DNA of 64,000 nucleotides from Spirochaetia bacterium (GTDB lineage Bacteria; Spirochaetota; Spirochaetia; Treponematales; Rectinemataceae): NCBI GenBank assembly GCA_029975555.1, contig JARKOY010000105.1, positions 1-64,000 on the forward strand, given 5' to 3'. The stretch's first letter is position 1. Every line of letters begins with the position of its first letter. The notes under the pieces are model-generated. The model was not told where the DNA came from, did not search any database, and saw only the letters and a program-made list of their open reading frames with translations. A program made the translations under genes and the position numbers. Of this stretch, positions 55,705 to 63,351 are shown in pieces.

Positions 55705-56862
55705 TCAGTGTTCGAGAATGCGCAGACCAGCACCTGTCGAAACTTCGTGCACTATGGGCCGAAAGCCGAATATTCGCTCATACTCTTCCAATTTACGAAG
55801 ATATGCTTCCTTTTCCTCATGTTTAAGAATTGTGAGCGTACTTCCTCCGAAACCTTGTCCCACCAGCCTTGAACAGAGCACGCCGTCGAGCTCAAGGGCC
55901 CGTTTTGTAAGCCAATCTATTTCAGGACAAGAAATTTCATAGAGGCTGCGTAAGGAAGCGTGAGATTTATTGACGACTTTGCCGAACCCCACATAATCCT
56001 GGCGAGAAAGGGCATCTTCCGCCTCGCTCACCCTCCGAACTTCTTCGAGCACATGTAGGCATCGTCTCCGCTTTCGCTCAGGCACGATGCCCAGAAGTTC
56101 GTCTAGCTCTCTAGGTGCGATCTCCCGAATCGAGCGATTTTGTCCGGCGGCGAGCACCGACAGACAGGTGTTGCAATCTGCAGTCCGCTGCTCCAACTCC
56201 GCTTCGACTGAAGCGCGCGGCACCTTCGAATCTGTGAGCAACATCTCCCATGGCTCCGGCAAAAATTGAATACCTCGCCGTTTTTTCAGACGCAGGTCGA
56301 TGAGTGATAGACTGCGGCCAGCCGGTGCCGTCATGCCGAGGTAATTGGTGATCGGCAACTCTTTTTCAAAGAATAGGGATTGAGCTTTCCACGCGTGGAA
56401 GGCGAGCTCGTCCTGCTTGAGATCGAGGTTGTAGAGAGTCTTAAAAATATTGGCCGTTGCCATGTTGAGCGCGGCGCTGATGCCCAACCCAAGGCCGAGG
56501 GGCACAGTGCTTTGAATCGTCACATTGAGCCCTCTAGGCTCAATGTCAAATGTGCGCCAAAAATAGTCGCAGATACTCTTTATGTGGTTGGCCCAACGGT
56601 CTTCCCTTTTGTACTTTAAAGTGACGATGTTGGCACGCTTGCGTTCATTGAAATCTGCGGCGTGAAACCGGAGAGAATTATCTTTTCTGAAAGAAATCGC
56701 GACCTTCACTTCAAAAGAGAGGCAGGCCGCCATAACGAGCCCGTCGGTAAAATCTGTATGCTCACCAAGAATCTTCACAATTGCAGGCGCTGCTGAAGCA
56801 CAATCCGGAGATATTTCATATTCTGCTTGATGAATTGCAAAAATATCCTTCATTATGCTCAT
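55705..56862 (-). CDS. galK: Galactokinase
   Basis: This 385-residue GHMP kinase probably makes galactose 1-phosphate. The substrate motif GEHTDFTDG begins at residue 33 (galactokinases have GEHTDYN), the ATP loop reads PLGLGLGISAALN near residue 120, and GQGFGGSTL near 345 is motif 3. Because the second residue block departs from the classic GLSSSA loop, a related sugar is possible. The start at 56862 has AGGA 4 nt upstream. No galT or galE is nearby; galM is 33 kb away. Confidence 0.82.
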   Translation of the reverse strand: MSIMKDIFAIHQAEYEISPDCASAAPAIVKILGEHTDFTDGLVMAACLSFEVKVAISFRKDNSLRFHAADFNERKRANIVTLKYKREDRWANHIKSICDYFWRTFDIEPRGLNVTIQSTVPLGLGLGISAALNMATANIFKTLYNLDLKQDELAFHAWKAQSLFFEKELPITNYLGMTAPAGRSLSLIDLRLKKRRGIQFLPEPWEMLLTDSKVPRASVEAELEQRTADCNTCLSVLAAGQNRSIREIAPRELDELLGIVPERKRRRCLHVLEEVRRVSEAEDALSRQDYVGFGKVVNKSHASLRSLYEISCPEIDWLTKRALELDGVLCSRLVGQGFGGSTLTILKHEEKEAYLRKLEEYERIFGFRPIVHEVSTGAGLRILEH

Positions 56863-56885
56863 TCTATCCTATTTGTCCCGTATCT

Positions 56886-57206
56886 TCAACTAAATTTTGA
56901 CGCTTCATTTAAAAGATGCTTAATTTTCTCCAACTTCCTTTTTGTCTCTTTTGCCTCTGCTTTATATTTCTGTCTCTCGACAATCTTGGCCTGCATGGAC
57001 CTGCACTGCCACGAATCGGCCTTCCCCAGATATCGACTGCAAACCCGACAGCCTTCCCGCCACTGCAGATAGGCGTACATCGTGTTGTACCGAGGTTTTA
57101 TGACGATACTGCCTTTGGGCCTGGACGCGCACTCGTTTTCGAGTCGCTGAAGACGATTCTGAAGCAGTCTTTCCTCATAGAGCAGCGCCTGAACTACCGA
57201 TTCCAT
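56886..57206 (-). CDS. Small coiled-coil protein of unknown function
   Basis: This 106-residue protein has two charged helices (about 1-30 and 68-102) around a middle segment with PKGSIVIKPRYNTMYAYLQW. Proteins with a similar middle segment occur in other bacteria as far as I recall, but have no known function. I start at ATG 57206: TTGCAT (57237-57242) and TAATAT (57214-57219) with a 17-bp spacer end 7 nt before it and there is no Shine-Dalgarno sequence, a leaderless arrangement. The frame is open to 57242. Confidence 0.65.
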   Translation of the reverse strand: MESVVQALLYEERLLQNRLQRLENECASRPKGSIVIKPRYNTMYAYLQWREGCRVCSRYLGKADSWQCRSMQAKIVERQKYKAEAKETKRKLEKIKHLLNEASKFS

Positions 57207-57213
57207 GAATAAA

Positions 57214-57242
57214 ATATTAATATTGCTCGCATGTCCATGCAA
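57214..57242 (-). promoter_or_regulatory. Promoter of the small coiled-coil gene
   Basis: On the minus strand TTGCAT at 57237-57242 and TAATAT at 57214-57219 are 17 bp apart. Seven bases (TTTATTC) separate the -10 box from the ATG, so transcription should start at the start codon. Confidence 0.6.
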
Positions 57243-57281
57243 TCTGAAAATATTAAAAAATTATAAAAATCTGTCTATTTC

Positions 57282-57309
57282 TTGCATTCCTTTACCAAAA
57301 ACATATACT
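57282..57309 (+). promoter_or_regulatory. Promoter of the AmmeMemoRadiSam B-A pair
   Basis: TTGCAT at 57282-57287 and TATACT at 57304-57309 are 16 bp apart. The ATG is 18 nt beyond the -10 box, leaving a leader of about 11 nt with only a weak AGAGAAA ribosome-binding site. Confidence 0.55.
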
Positions 57310-57327
57310 TAAGACATAGAGAAACCA

Positions 57328-58149
57328 ATGTACACAGAACGACTGATCCGCGCCCCTTTGTTAGCAGGAATTTTCTATCCTTCTGACGCTGGCCAGCTTC
57401 AATCGGAATTACGGCGGCTCACGCAAGGTGCAAAAACCATGCCGCGCCCTGCATGCGCCATCATCGCCCCTCATGGAAGTCTTATGTACAGCGGCAAGAT
57501 TGTCGCAGAAGCATGGAGTACGCTCGTCGGGGCGACTCCTTCGCTCATCGTCATCGCCGGCCCCGCCCATCTTCCTTACGAAGAGGGCGTGTTCCTTCCA
57601 GAATCGACACAATTCGAAATACCAGGCACACTGTTTTCTGTGGATAGTGGTCTTGAGGAATATCTTCTTGCACGAATACCGGCATTGAAGAAAAACGATC
57701 TGCCTCACCTGGAAGATCACTCTATAGAGATGCAGCTGCCTTTTGCGGCGTACTTCTTTCCTGGCGTCCCCATTCTCCCCTTCCTTGTTTCGGGCAGAGA
57801 ACAGCGCACGGTCGAGGCTGCCACCGAGTTGTTGCAAGAAATACGTATCTGTGTCGGGAATAAGGGAGTCTTGGTGATTTCGTCGGACTTGGCGGTCAGC
57901 GAGACAGCCGAAACGTGCGATTCGCTCTCGAGAGAATTCATTGCATCGTTATCCGAGCCGAGCAACGAACCTTTTCATGGCTTCGATGCTTCACGCCACT
58001 CTTTCTGTGGAGAAGCTGCAATTCGAGCGTTTAGGACCGCCTGTCCTCACGCGAAACCTATGCTTGTGGATTATGCAAACTCGTCCGCATTCAGAGAGCA
58101 CGGCGATGAACTCGTCGTCGGTTATGGGGCAATAAGCTTCAAGGAGTAG
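57328..58149 (+). CDS. amrB: AmmeMemoRadiSam system protein B (MEMO1 family)
   Basis: This 273-residue protein belongs to the MEMO family, relatives of extradiol dioxygenases. It shows the start RAPLLAGIFYPSDAGQL, IIAPHGSLMYSG (the usual PHAG/GYxYSG-type motif, here PHGSLMYSG), the LEDHSIEMQLPF motif with its His, SSDLAV and the C-terminal VDYANSS...VGYGAI. Its reaction is unknown. It is followed 3 nt later by the AMMECR1 gene, the usual pairing; the radical SAM third member is not adjacent. Confidence 0.9.
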   Translation: MYTERLIRAPLLAGIFYPSDAGQLQSELRRLTQGAKTMPRPACAIIAPHGSLMYSGKIVAEAWSTLVGATPSLIVIAGPAHLPYEEGVFLPESTQFEIPGTLFSVDSGLEEYLLARIPALKKNDLPHLEDHSIEMQLPFAAYFFPGVPILPFLVSGREQRTVEAATELLQEIRICVGNKGVLVISSDLAVSETAETCDSLSREFIASLSEPSNEPFHGFDASRHSFCGEAAIRAFRTACPHAKPMLVDYANSSAFREHGDELVVGYGAISFKE

Positions 58150-58152
58150 GTC

Positions 58153-58695
58153 GTGGATTTTTCCTTATCTCTCGATGATCAAAAGAAGCTTTTGCAGTAT
58201 GCGCGCGACGTCATTCGTGCTTCGCTGTATCATCAAGGGGAGCCAGAAGCGCCGGCGCTCTCGACCACCTTGCGCTGTGGTGCTTTTGTGACACTGATGA
58301 AAGCTGGCTCGTTGAGAGGCTGCATAGGCCGCATGCAGAGCAGCGATCCCCTCGTGACCACAGTGTCCGAAATGGCGTATGCGGCGGCATTTGAGGACCC
58401 CCGCTTTCCTCCTCTGAGAAAGGAGGAATTGGAACTCATTGACATTGAGATTACACTCTTGTCTCCATTGCGGCCGATCGCTCCGGAGGATGTTGTCGTC
58501 GGCAGGCATGGCATCCTCATCTCCGCGTGGGGAAGATCGGGGGTGCTTTTACCGCAGGTGCCTGTGGAATATGGCTGGGATCGAGAAACATTCCTCGACC
58601 AGGTTTGCAGAAAGGCTGGGCTGCCCACCGACGCGTGGAAATCTTCTCAAGCCCAGCTCTATGGATTTGAAGGTTTTGTTTTTTCAGAGTCGTGA
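58153..58695 (+). CDS. amrA: AmmeMemoRadiSam system protein A (AMMECR1 domain)
   Basis: This 180-residue protein has the AMMECR1 fold signature LRGCIGRM at residues 54-61, with AAFEDPRFPPL and a late QVPVEYGWDRETFL motif, all family-typical. The function is unknown; the conserved Cys57 suggests a catalytic or metal role. The GTG start has AGGAG 8 nt upstream, in the end of the B gene. The last 37 bp overlap the convergent FemAB-like gene. Confidence 0.91.
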   Translation: MDFSLSLDDQKKLLQYARDVIRASLYHQGEPEAPALSTTLRCGAFVTLMKAGSLRGCIGRMQSSDPLVTTVSEMAYAAAFEDPRFPPLRKEELELIDIEITLLSPLRPIAPEDVVVGRHGILISAWGRSGVLLPQVPVEYGWDRETFLDQVCRKAGLPTDAWKSSQAQLYGFEGFVFSES

Positions 58696-59822
58696 TTTTT
58701 TGAAGAATCGCCTGGCGTTGGGCCGAGGCCACGGTTTTGGAAAACCGAACGGCCGAGCCTGCCTACATTCTTTTTTACTTTTTTGTGCCAAAAGAGGCGC
58801 AACCGTTCCCCTGTTCTGAACACCCGATAGGCGATCGGACGGAATCCCAGGTCATACGCCCCGCAGCGGTGTACGATGTCGCCTCCAAATCCTGTCTTGA
58901 AAAGAAAAAGTCCCGCCATCGGATGAGAGGCGTCATGCCCCTCAGGTGGTATGCCAAAAAAGTCATAGGTCTTTTCGCCACGTTTTTTTGCCTCTGTAAT
59001 GGCATGCCACTGCAGTGCATAGGTGGGCATGAGATTGCGGCGTTTATCCGAAGAGGCCCCGTAGAGATATGTAGCTTGTCCGTCCATGTGGAGCACGATG
59101 ATGCCTGCGAGCGCATCACCCTCGTGGCGCGCGATATAGAGAGAAAGACATGGCCCTGATTCCGAGGAGACTTCCGATGCCGTCTCAAAGAGGGTTCTGT
59201 AATACGATTCTGGATGAATGGCGATCTTGTCCCGTTTCGCAGTCTCCCTATAGAGGTCCATGAAGGTCGGAAGGCCGAGGATGCCCTCGTCCTTCACAGA
59301 AACCCCTTTTTTCTGAGATAGGCGAATGTTATAGCGCCATTTAGGTTTCATCCCGGTAAGAAGTTCTTCTTCGCTCTTCGTGATATCCAGAATGACCGTA
59401 TCCGGAACCTGAATATCAGCACCCTTATGGAGACTCAATTTTTTTGTGGAATCAGGTGCAGAGGATGCTCTCCATGGCAAATCGAAGCGGATAAAAATAT
59501 CAGCTCCGCCCAATGATCTGCCGATGGCCCTTCCGAGTGCCGCCAGCGCCTCCCACCGTTGGGGCAGCGCTTCCAATTCCGCCGCGCCGAATGGAACATA
59601 GAGAAACGTAAAAATTTTCGCAAACCTTCTCCGCAGCACAAGGATGTGACCGCGTATGTTCTCTTCCTCGAAGGAATAAGAGCATGAAAAGGCCTGCCAC
59701 CCTGTCCGGGCCTTGAACAGGCCCCAGAATTTGGTCTGCAGGAAACTCTCCACCCCATGCTCCGGAACGCAATCATCCGCAGCCTCAATGGGAGAAACAT
59801 GAAGACTCGGCAAACCTTTCAT
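58659..59822 (-). CDS. FemAB-like peptidyltransferase (GNAT fold)
   Basis: This 387-residue protein resembles the FemX/FemAB group, which adds amino acids to the side chain of lipid II. Family-like features are SFLQTKFWGLFKARTGW near the N-terminus, KPKWRYNIRLSQKKGV near 160, IIVLHMDGQATYLYGASS near 245, and the YDFFGIPPEG motif near 290. The substrate amino acid is unknown. The ATG at 59822 has AGGG upstream; a TTG at 59855 overlaps the metG stop. The C-terminal 20 residues overlap AMMECR1 in antisense. Confidence 0.83.
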   Translation of the reverse strand: MKGLPSLHVSPIEAADDCVPEHGVESFLQTKFWGLFKARTGWQAFSCSYSFEEENIRGHILVLRRRFAKIFTFLYVPFGAAELEALPQRWEALAALGRAIGRSLGGADIFIRFDLPWRASSAPDSTKKLSLHKGADIQVPDTVILDITKSEEELLTGMKPKWRYNIRLSQKKGVSVKDEGILGLPTFMDLYRETAKRDKIAIHPESYYRTLFETASEVSSESGPCLSLYIARHEGDALAGIIVLHMDGQATYLYGASSDKRRNLMPTYALQWHAITEAKKRGEKTYDFFGIPPEGHDASHPMAGLFLFKTGFGGDIVHRCGAYDLGFRPIAYRVFRTGERLRLFWHKKVKKNVGRLGRSVFQNRGLGPTPGDSSKNHDSEKTKPSNP

Positions 59823-59851
59823 ACTGCCCTGGCGTGGAGGGAAAACACGGC

Positions 59852-62146
59852 TCAACCAATTTCGCCGTTCAGGACATTCTTGAGTCGAAGAGGCTCGGAA
59901 CCGACGTAGAGCCGCCGCGAGCCGACGAATGCATAGCCGTCCTTTGCGACAATAGGAATCGAGAAGAATGCATCGATGTCGATGGTCTCGACGGGGGCCG
60001 GTTCAGAAGCAGCCTCGTCTTTGAATCCTTCGAGGTATACCCTGTCGCCAGGTTGGGCGTGAGGGGCATCGAGCACTTCGACGAGCTCCTTGCCTTCAGG
60101 CCCTGACGTCGAGGCGGCGAGGAGCATGCCTGCGCTTTCCACACCCCGCAATTTTGCAGGCTTGAGATTGTGTACGAGGATGATCTGCCTCCCAAGCAGC
60201 TCTTCTTCTTTGTAGAAAGGCACAAGGCCAGAGACGATCACCCTCTCTTTACCGCTGCCGTCGTCGAGCGTCTCAATATAGAGCTTGTCGGCCTTTGGGT
60301 GACGCTCGATCTTTACAATGCGCGCGACCCTGAGGTCTATTGTGCGTCGAAACCGCTCTTCCGGCGGCTCCGTGGAAGCCTGAGATGGCTGGAGCTTAGA
60401 AGTGTCTTCCGGTTGAGAAGATGGTTCATCCTGCGGCTTCGGTGCAGATTCTCCCTGCTCCGTCCGCTCCTCCCGCTCTCTCTGAGAGCCTGAATAACGC
60501 TGGCGCAGGGCCGCGATCTTGTCGTCTTCGAGCTTTCGGAACAGCATTTCAGGCTGTCGGACCTCTTTGAGCATCCAGCTCGGACCTAAATCCTTCCAAG
60601 AAAGTCCGCCCTCTCCAAACTTCAGCCCGAAAAAGCCTGCGAGTTGTTCGGCCGCCTTGGGCATATAGGGATGGATCATTATCGCAAGGTCCTTGAGGAC
60701 GTAGCACAGATCGCGCATGAGCGAGGCTGCTTTCTGTGGATTTTCCGTCCGCGCCTTCCATGGCTCTTCGTCCTGAAAGCGTTTGTTGGCGATATCGGAT
60801 ATCCCGAAAATAGCCCTGAAGGCATCTCTGAGCTCGGCGCGCTCCAGATGTTCTTCCACTTCCTTTTCCCGCGCGGTCAGCTCGTTCCAGAAGGCCTCAC
60901 TGGATTCCGCCTCAGGGATGACGCCGTTATAATAGCGCGACACAAAGGTGAGCGTCCTGTTCACAAGGTTGCCGAGGTTGCCGATGAGCTCGCCGTTCAC
61001 CTTCTCCTGGAAATCTGCCCAGGTGAAGGTGTAGTCCGATGTCTCAGGTCTGTTCCAGAAAATATAAAAGCGCCATACATCCGCGGGGATACCGGTTTCC
61101 TGCGCATCGGTTCCGAAGACACCGATGCCCTTCGATTTGGAGAATTTTCCTGCTTCATAATTGAGGTACTCCGTACTCGACATGTGGTGCAGCATTGTCC
61201 AATGCCGACCGCTGCCCAGTTGGCTCGAGGGAAAGATGACAGTGTGGAAGGGAATGTTGTCTTTGCCGATAAACTGGAAGAGTTCCACTTCTTCAGGATT
61301 CTGCCACCATGACTTCCAATCGAAGCCATTTTCTTTTGCGAGCTTCACGGTCATCGAAATGTAGCCGATTGGCGCGTCGAACCAGACGTAGAAGACCTTG
61401 TCTTCGAACCCTTTTTTAGGTACGGGAATACCCCACTTTAAGTCCCGGGTGATGGCGCGCGGATGGAGCCCGTCGCGGATCCATGCCTGGGTCATCTGGA
61501 TGGCGTTGTTCGCCCAAAAACCTTTGACGCTGGCCTCTTTCATCCACGCTTCAAGTTTCGGGAGAATGGCTGGCAAGTCGATGTACAGATGTGTCGTCGA
61601 CCGCGGTCTCGGTGTCCCTCCGCACGTTGAACATTTTGGATCTATGAGCTCCATGGGGTCGAGCAAGGTACCGCACATTTCGCACTGGTCGCCGCGGGCC
61701 CCGGTGTAGCCACAGTGAGGGCAGGTACCCCGCACATATCGATCTGCCAAAAAACGCCCGCAGGCGTCGCAGTACAGCTGATCTATAGATTTGCTTGTGA
61801 TATAGCCATTTCTGTCGAGATCGAGAAAAATGGATTGCGTGACCTCGGTGTGTTCTGGCGTCGACGTGCGACCGAAGGTGTCGAAGGCGATTTCAAACCA
61901 ACGGTAGATATCCCGATGTATCGCATGAAATTTATCGCAGAGCTCGCGCGGACTGATTTTTTCTTCAAGCGCCTTGGTCTCCGTGGCAGTGCCGTACTCA
62001 TCCGTGCCGCACACATAGAGAGTCTCATAGCCTCGGAGTCGACAAAAACGGGCAAAGACATCCGCCGAAAGCACCTGAATGAGATTGCCAAGGTGAGGAA
62101 CATTGTTCACATATGGAAGGGCTGAAGTGATAAGTCTTCGTTTCAT
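59852..62146 (-). CDS. metG: Methionine-tRNA ligase
   Basis: This 764-residue class I synthetase charges initiator and elongator tRNA-Met. The HIGH-type motif HLGN is at residues 18-21; four CxxC/CxC zinc knuckles lie near 135-185; the KMSKS motif reads KFSKSKG near 333; and a C-terminal EMAP-like tRNA-binding domain (about 655-745) follows a low-complexity linker. The ATG at 62146 has no Shine-Dalgarno sequence. TTGACA-17-TATTGT ends 7 nt upstream, so the transcript is predicted to be leaderless. Confidence 0.94.
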   Translation of the reverse strand: MKRRLITSALPYVNNVPHLGNLIQVLSADVFARFCRLRGYETLYVCGTDEYGTATETKALEEKISPRELCDKFHAIHRDIYRWFEIAFDTFGRTSTPEHTEVTQSIFLDLDRNGYITSKSIDQLYCDACGRFLADRYVRGTCPHCGYTGARGDQCEMCGTLLDPMELIDPKCSTCGGTPRPRSTTHLYIDLPAILPKLEAWMKEASVKGFWANNAIQMTQAWIRDGLHPRAITRDLKWGIPVPKKGFEDKVFYVWFDAPIGYISMTVKLAKENGFDWKSWWQNPEEVELFQFIGKDNIPFHTVIFPSSQLGSGRHWTMLHHMSSTEYLNYEAGKFSKSKGIGVFGTDAQETGIPADVWRFYIFWNRPETSDYTFTWADFQEKVNGELIGNLGNLVNRTLTFVSRYYNGVIPEAESSEAFWNELTAREKEVEEHLERAELRDAFRAIFGISDIANKRFQDEEPWKARTENPQKAASLMRDLCYVLKDLAIMIHPYMPKAAEQLAGFFGLKFGEGGLSWKDLGPSWMLKEVRQPEMLFRKLEDDKIAALRQRYSGSQREREERTEQGESAPKPQDEPSSQPEDTSKLQPSQASTEPPEERFRRTIDLRVARIVKIERHPKADKLYIETLDDGSGKERVIVSGLVPFYKEEELLGRQIILVHNLKPAKLRGVESAGMLLAASTSGPEGKELVEVLDAPHAQPGDRVYLEGFKDEAASEPAPVETIDIDAFFSIPIVAKDGYAFVGSRRLYVGSEPLRLKNVLNGEIG

Positions 62147-62153
62147 GGTTTGG

Positions 62154-62182
62154 ACAATATCCCTGCAGGCGGGGGATGTCAA
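62154..62182 (-). promoter_or_regulatory. metG promoter
   Basis: On the minus strand a consensus TTGACA (62177-62182) and TATTGT (62154-62159) are 17 bp apart, and the -10 box ends 7 nt before the metG ATG. Confidence 0.7.
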
Positions 62183-62195
62183 GAACAGGTCCGCG

Positions 62196-62207
62196 TGATA
62201 GTATTAT
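62196..62207 (+). promoter_or_regulatory. Extended -10 promoter of the DUF503 gene
   Basis: TGATAGTAT at 62196-62204 is an extended -10, overlapping a TATTAT at 62202-62207. There is no convincing -35, and the ATG at 62213 is 5-8 nt downstream without a Shine-Dalgarno sequence. It is back to back with the metG promoter. Confidence 0.5.
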
Positions 62208-62212
62208 CTGCG

Positions 62213-62500
62213 ATGGTCGTATCAATGCTGCGCATGGTGCTCAAACTTGGCGAAACATCGACGATCAAGGACAAAAGAAAGGTTGTCCTTGCAATAAAGG
62301 AGAAGCTTCACCACCGATACAAGCTTTCGTGCGCCGAAGTCGACCTGCTCGATTCGATCACATTTGCAGAGCTCGGCGCTGCCCTGGTATCGAACTCGCC
62401 GCAGTTCGGAGAAAAAGTGCTCAGGGATGCGGTGACATTCGTCGAAGACCATTACCCAGTTGAACTCTATGAAGTTCAAACGCATTATGAGATATATTGA
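62213..62500 (+). CDS. DUF503 (YlxP-like) protein
   Basis: This 95-residue protein matches the DUF503 family (YlxP in Gram-positives, next to ribosome-assembly genes), with the motif TSTIKDKRKVVLAIKEKL near residues 14-31 and VDLLDSITFAELGAALVSN. The role is not established, perhaps RNA-related. The ATG at 62213 lies 5-8 nt after the -10 element and lacks a Shine-Dalgarno sequence. It is divergent from metG. Confidence 0.85.
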   Translation: MVVSMLRMVLKLGETSTIKDKRKVVLAIKEKLHHRYKLSCAEVDLLDSITFAELGAALVSNSPQFGEKVLRDAVTFVEDHYPVELYEVQTHYEIY

Positions 62501-62527
62501 TCTACATTGACGAAAAGGAATACACGA

Positions 62528-63169
62528 ATGAGCAAGTTTTGGCACAGCCTTTCCCCTTTCCTTATTGCCGCCCTCTGTGCGTTCTGCCTCACTTCATGCA
62601 TAGGCATAAATGCATCGGGCAAAATCGATACAAAAGGGGCCGGGACACTCTCCATTGAATACCAAATATCCAAAGACTTTGCACAGCTCGGCGCGCTCGA
62701 GTCCACTCCCCAGTTGCCGCTTCCTCTTTCGCGCGAGGACATCGAGCGCGGGCTGCGGGGAATGCACGGCGTGACTTTGAAGTCGTATTCACAGGGGGCA
62801 CGAGGTGACAATTTTCTTGTCTCGCTGACGCTTGCATTCGAGTCGCCGTCGGATCTGGTGAAATATTTAGATCCAAGCGGAAAACTTGCACAGTACCGGC
62901 AGGAAAATGGCCGTTCGCATCTGAGGCTTTCTTTTGGCGATGTGGTTCAGCCGCTTGACCCTCAGATGCAGGCGGAAATCGCCGAAAAATTGAAGCCGTA
63001 CCGCTTCACGTTTAGTCTTGAGGCGCCGCAGGCCGCTCCAGAAATATCGGTCAACCAAGGAGATTTCTTTCATGTGTCTTCTTCAGGCAGAAAAACCTCA
63101 CTTGAATGCTCCATGACAGATATTATTACGAGTGCCCAAGCAGCTGAAATCGATATCTCATGGCAATAG
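62528..63169 (+). CDS. Putative lipoprotein
   Basis: This 213-residue protein has a signal peptide ending in a lipobox (FCLTSC, Cys near residue 24), followed by a mature part beginning IGINASGKIDTKGAGTLSIEY. I recognise no domain; similar proteins with an 'N-terminal lipobox then beta-rich' plan occur in treponemes, as I recall. An AAAGGAA sequence lies 7 nt before the ATG; the frame opens at 62507. It follows the DUF503 gene by 27 nt. Confidence 0.72.
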   Translation: MSKFWHSLSPFLIAALCAFCLTSCIGINASGKIDTKGAGTLSIEYQISKDFAQLGALESTPQLPLPLSREDIERGLRGMHGVTLKSYSQGARGDNFLVSLTLAFESPSDLVKYLDPSGKLAQYRQENGRSHLRLSFGDVVQPLDPQMQAEIAEKLKPYRFTFSLEAPQAAPEISVNQGDFFHVSSSGRKTSLECSMTDIITSAQAAEIDISWQ

Positions 63170-63228
63170 CAATTTTATTATTTCATTATTTAAAATAGAG
63201 ATACAGAAGTGATGTATAAAATAAAATA

Positions 63229-63246
63229 ATAAATAACGTTATTTAT
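63229..63246. promoter_or_regulatory. Perfect 18-bp palindrome upstream of ppdK
   Basis: ATAAATAACGTTATTTAT is a perfect palindrome lying 7 bp before the -35 box of the ppdK promoter. It could be a regulator site, an architectural protein site, or a transcript end for the lipoprotein gene (the hairpin is AT-rich and weak). The gap 63170-63351 is otherwise AT-rich with no gene seen. Confidence 0.5.
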
Positions 63247-63253
63247 ATATAGC

Positions 63254-63282
63254 TTGACTAATTCAATGGTTTCGATTAATTT
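63254..63282 (+). promoter_or_regulatory. ppdK promoter
   Basis: TTGACT at 63254-63259 is followed 17 bp later by TAATTT at 63277-63282. The leader would be about 63 nt and contains GGAGGAAG before the ppdK ATG. Confidence 0.5.
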
Positions 63283-63351
63283 TGCGCAAGCGGCGAATAA
63301 TTTGTTCGTCAGTCCCTTGGTATCCATACTGGAGATTGGAGGAAGAACCTC

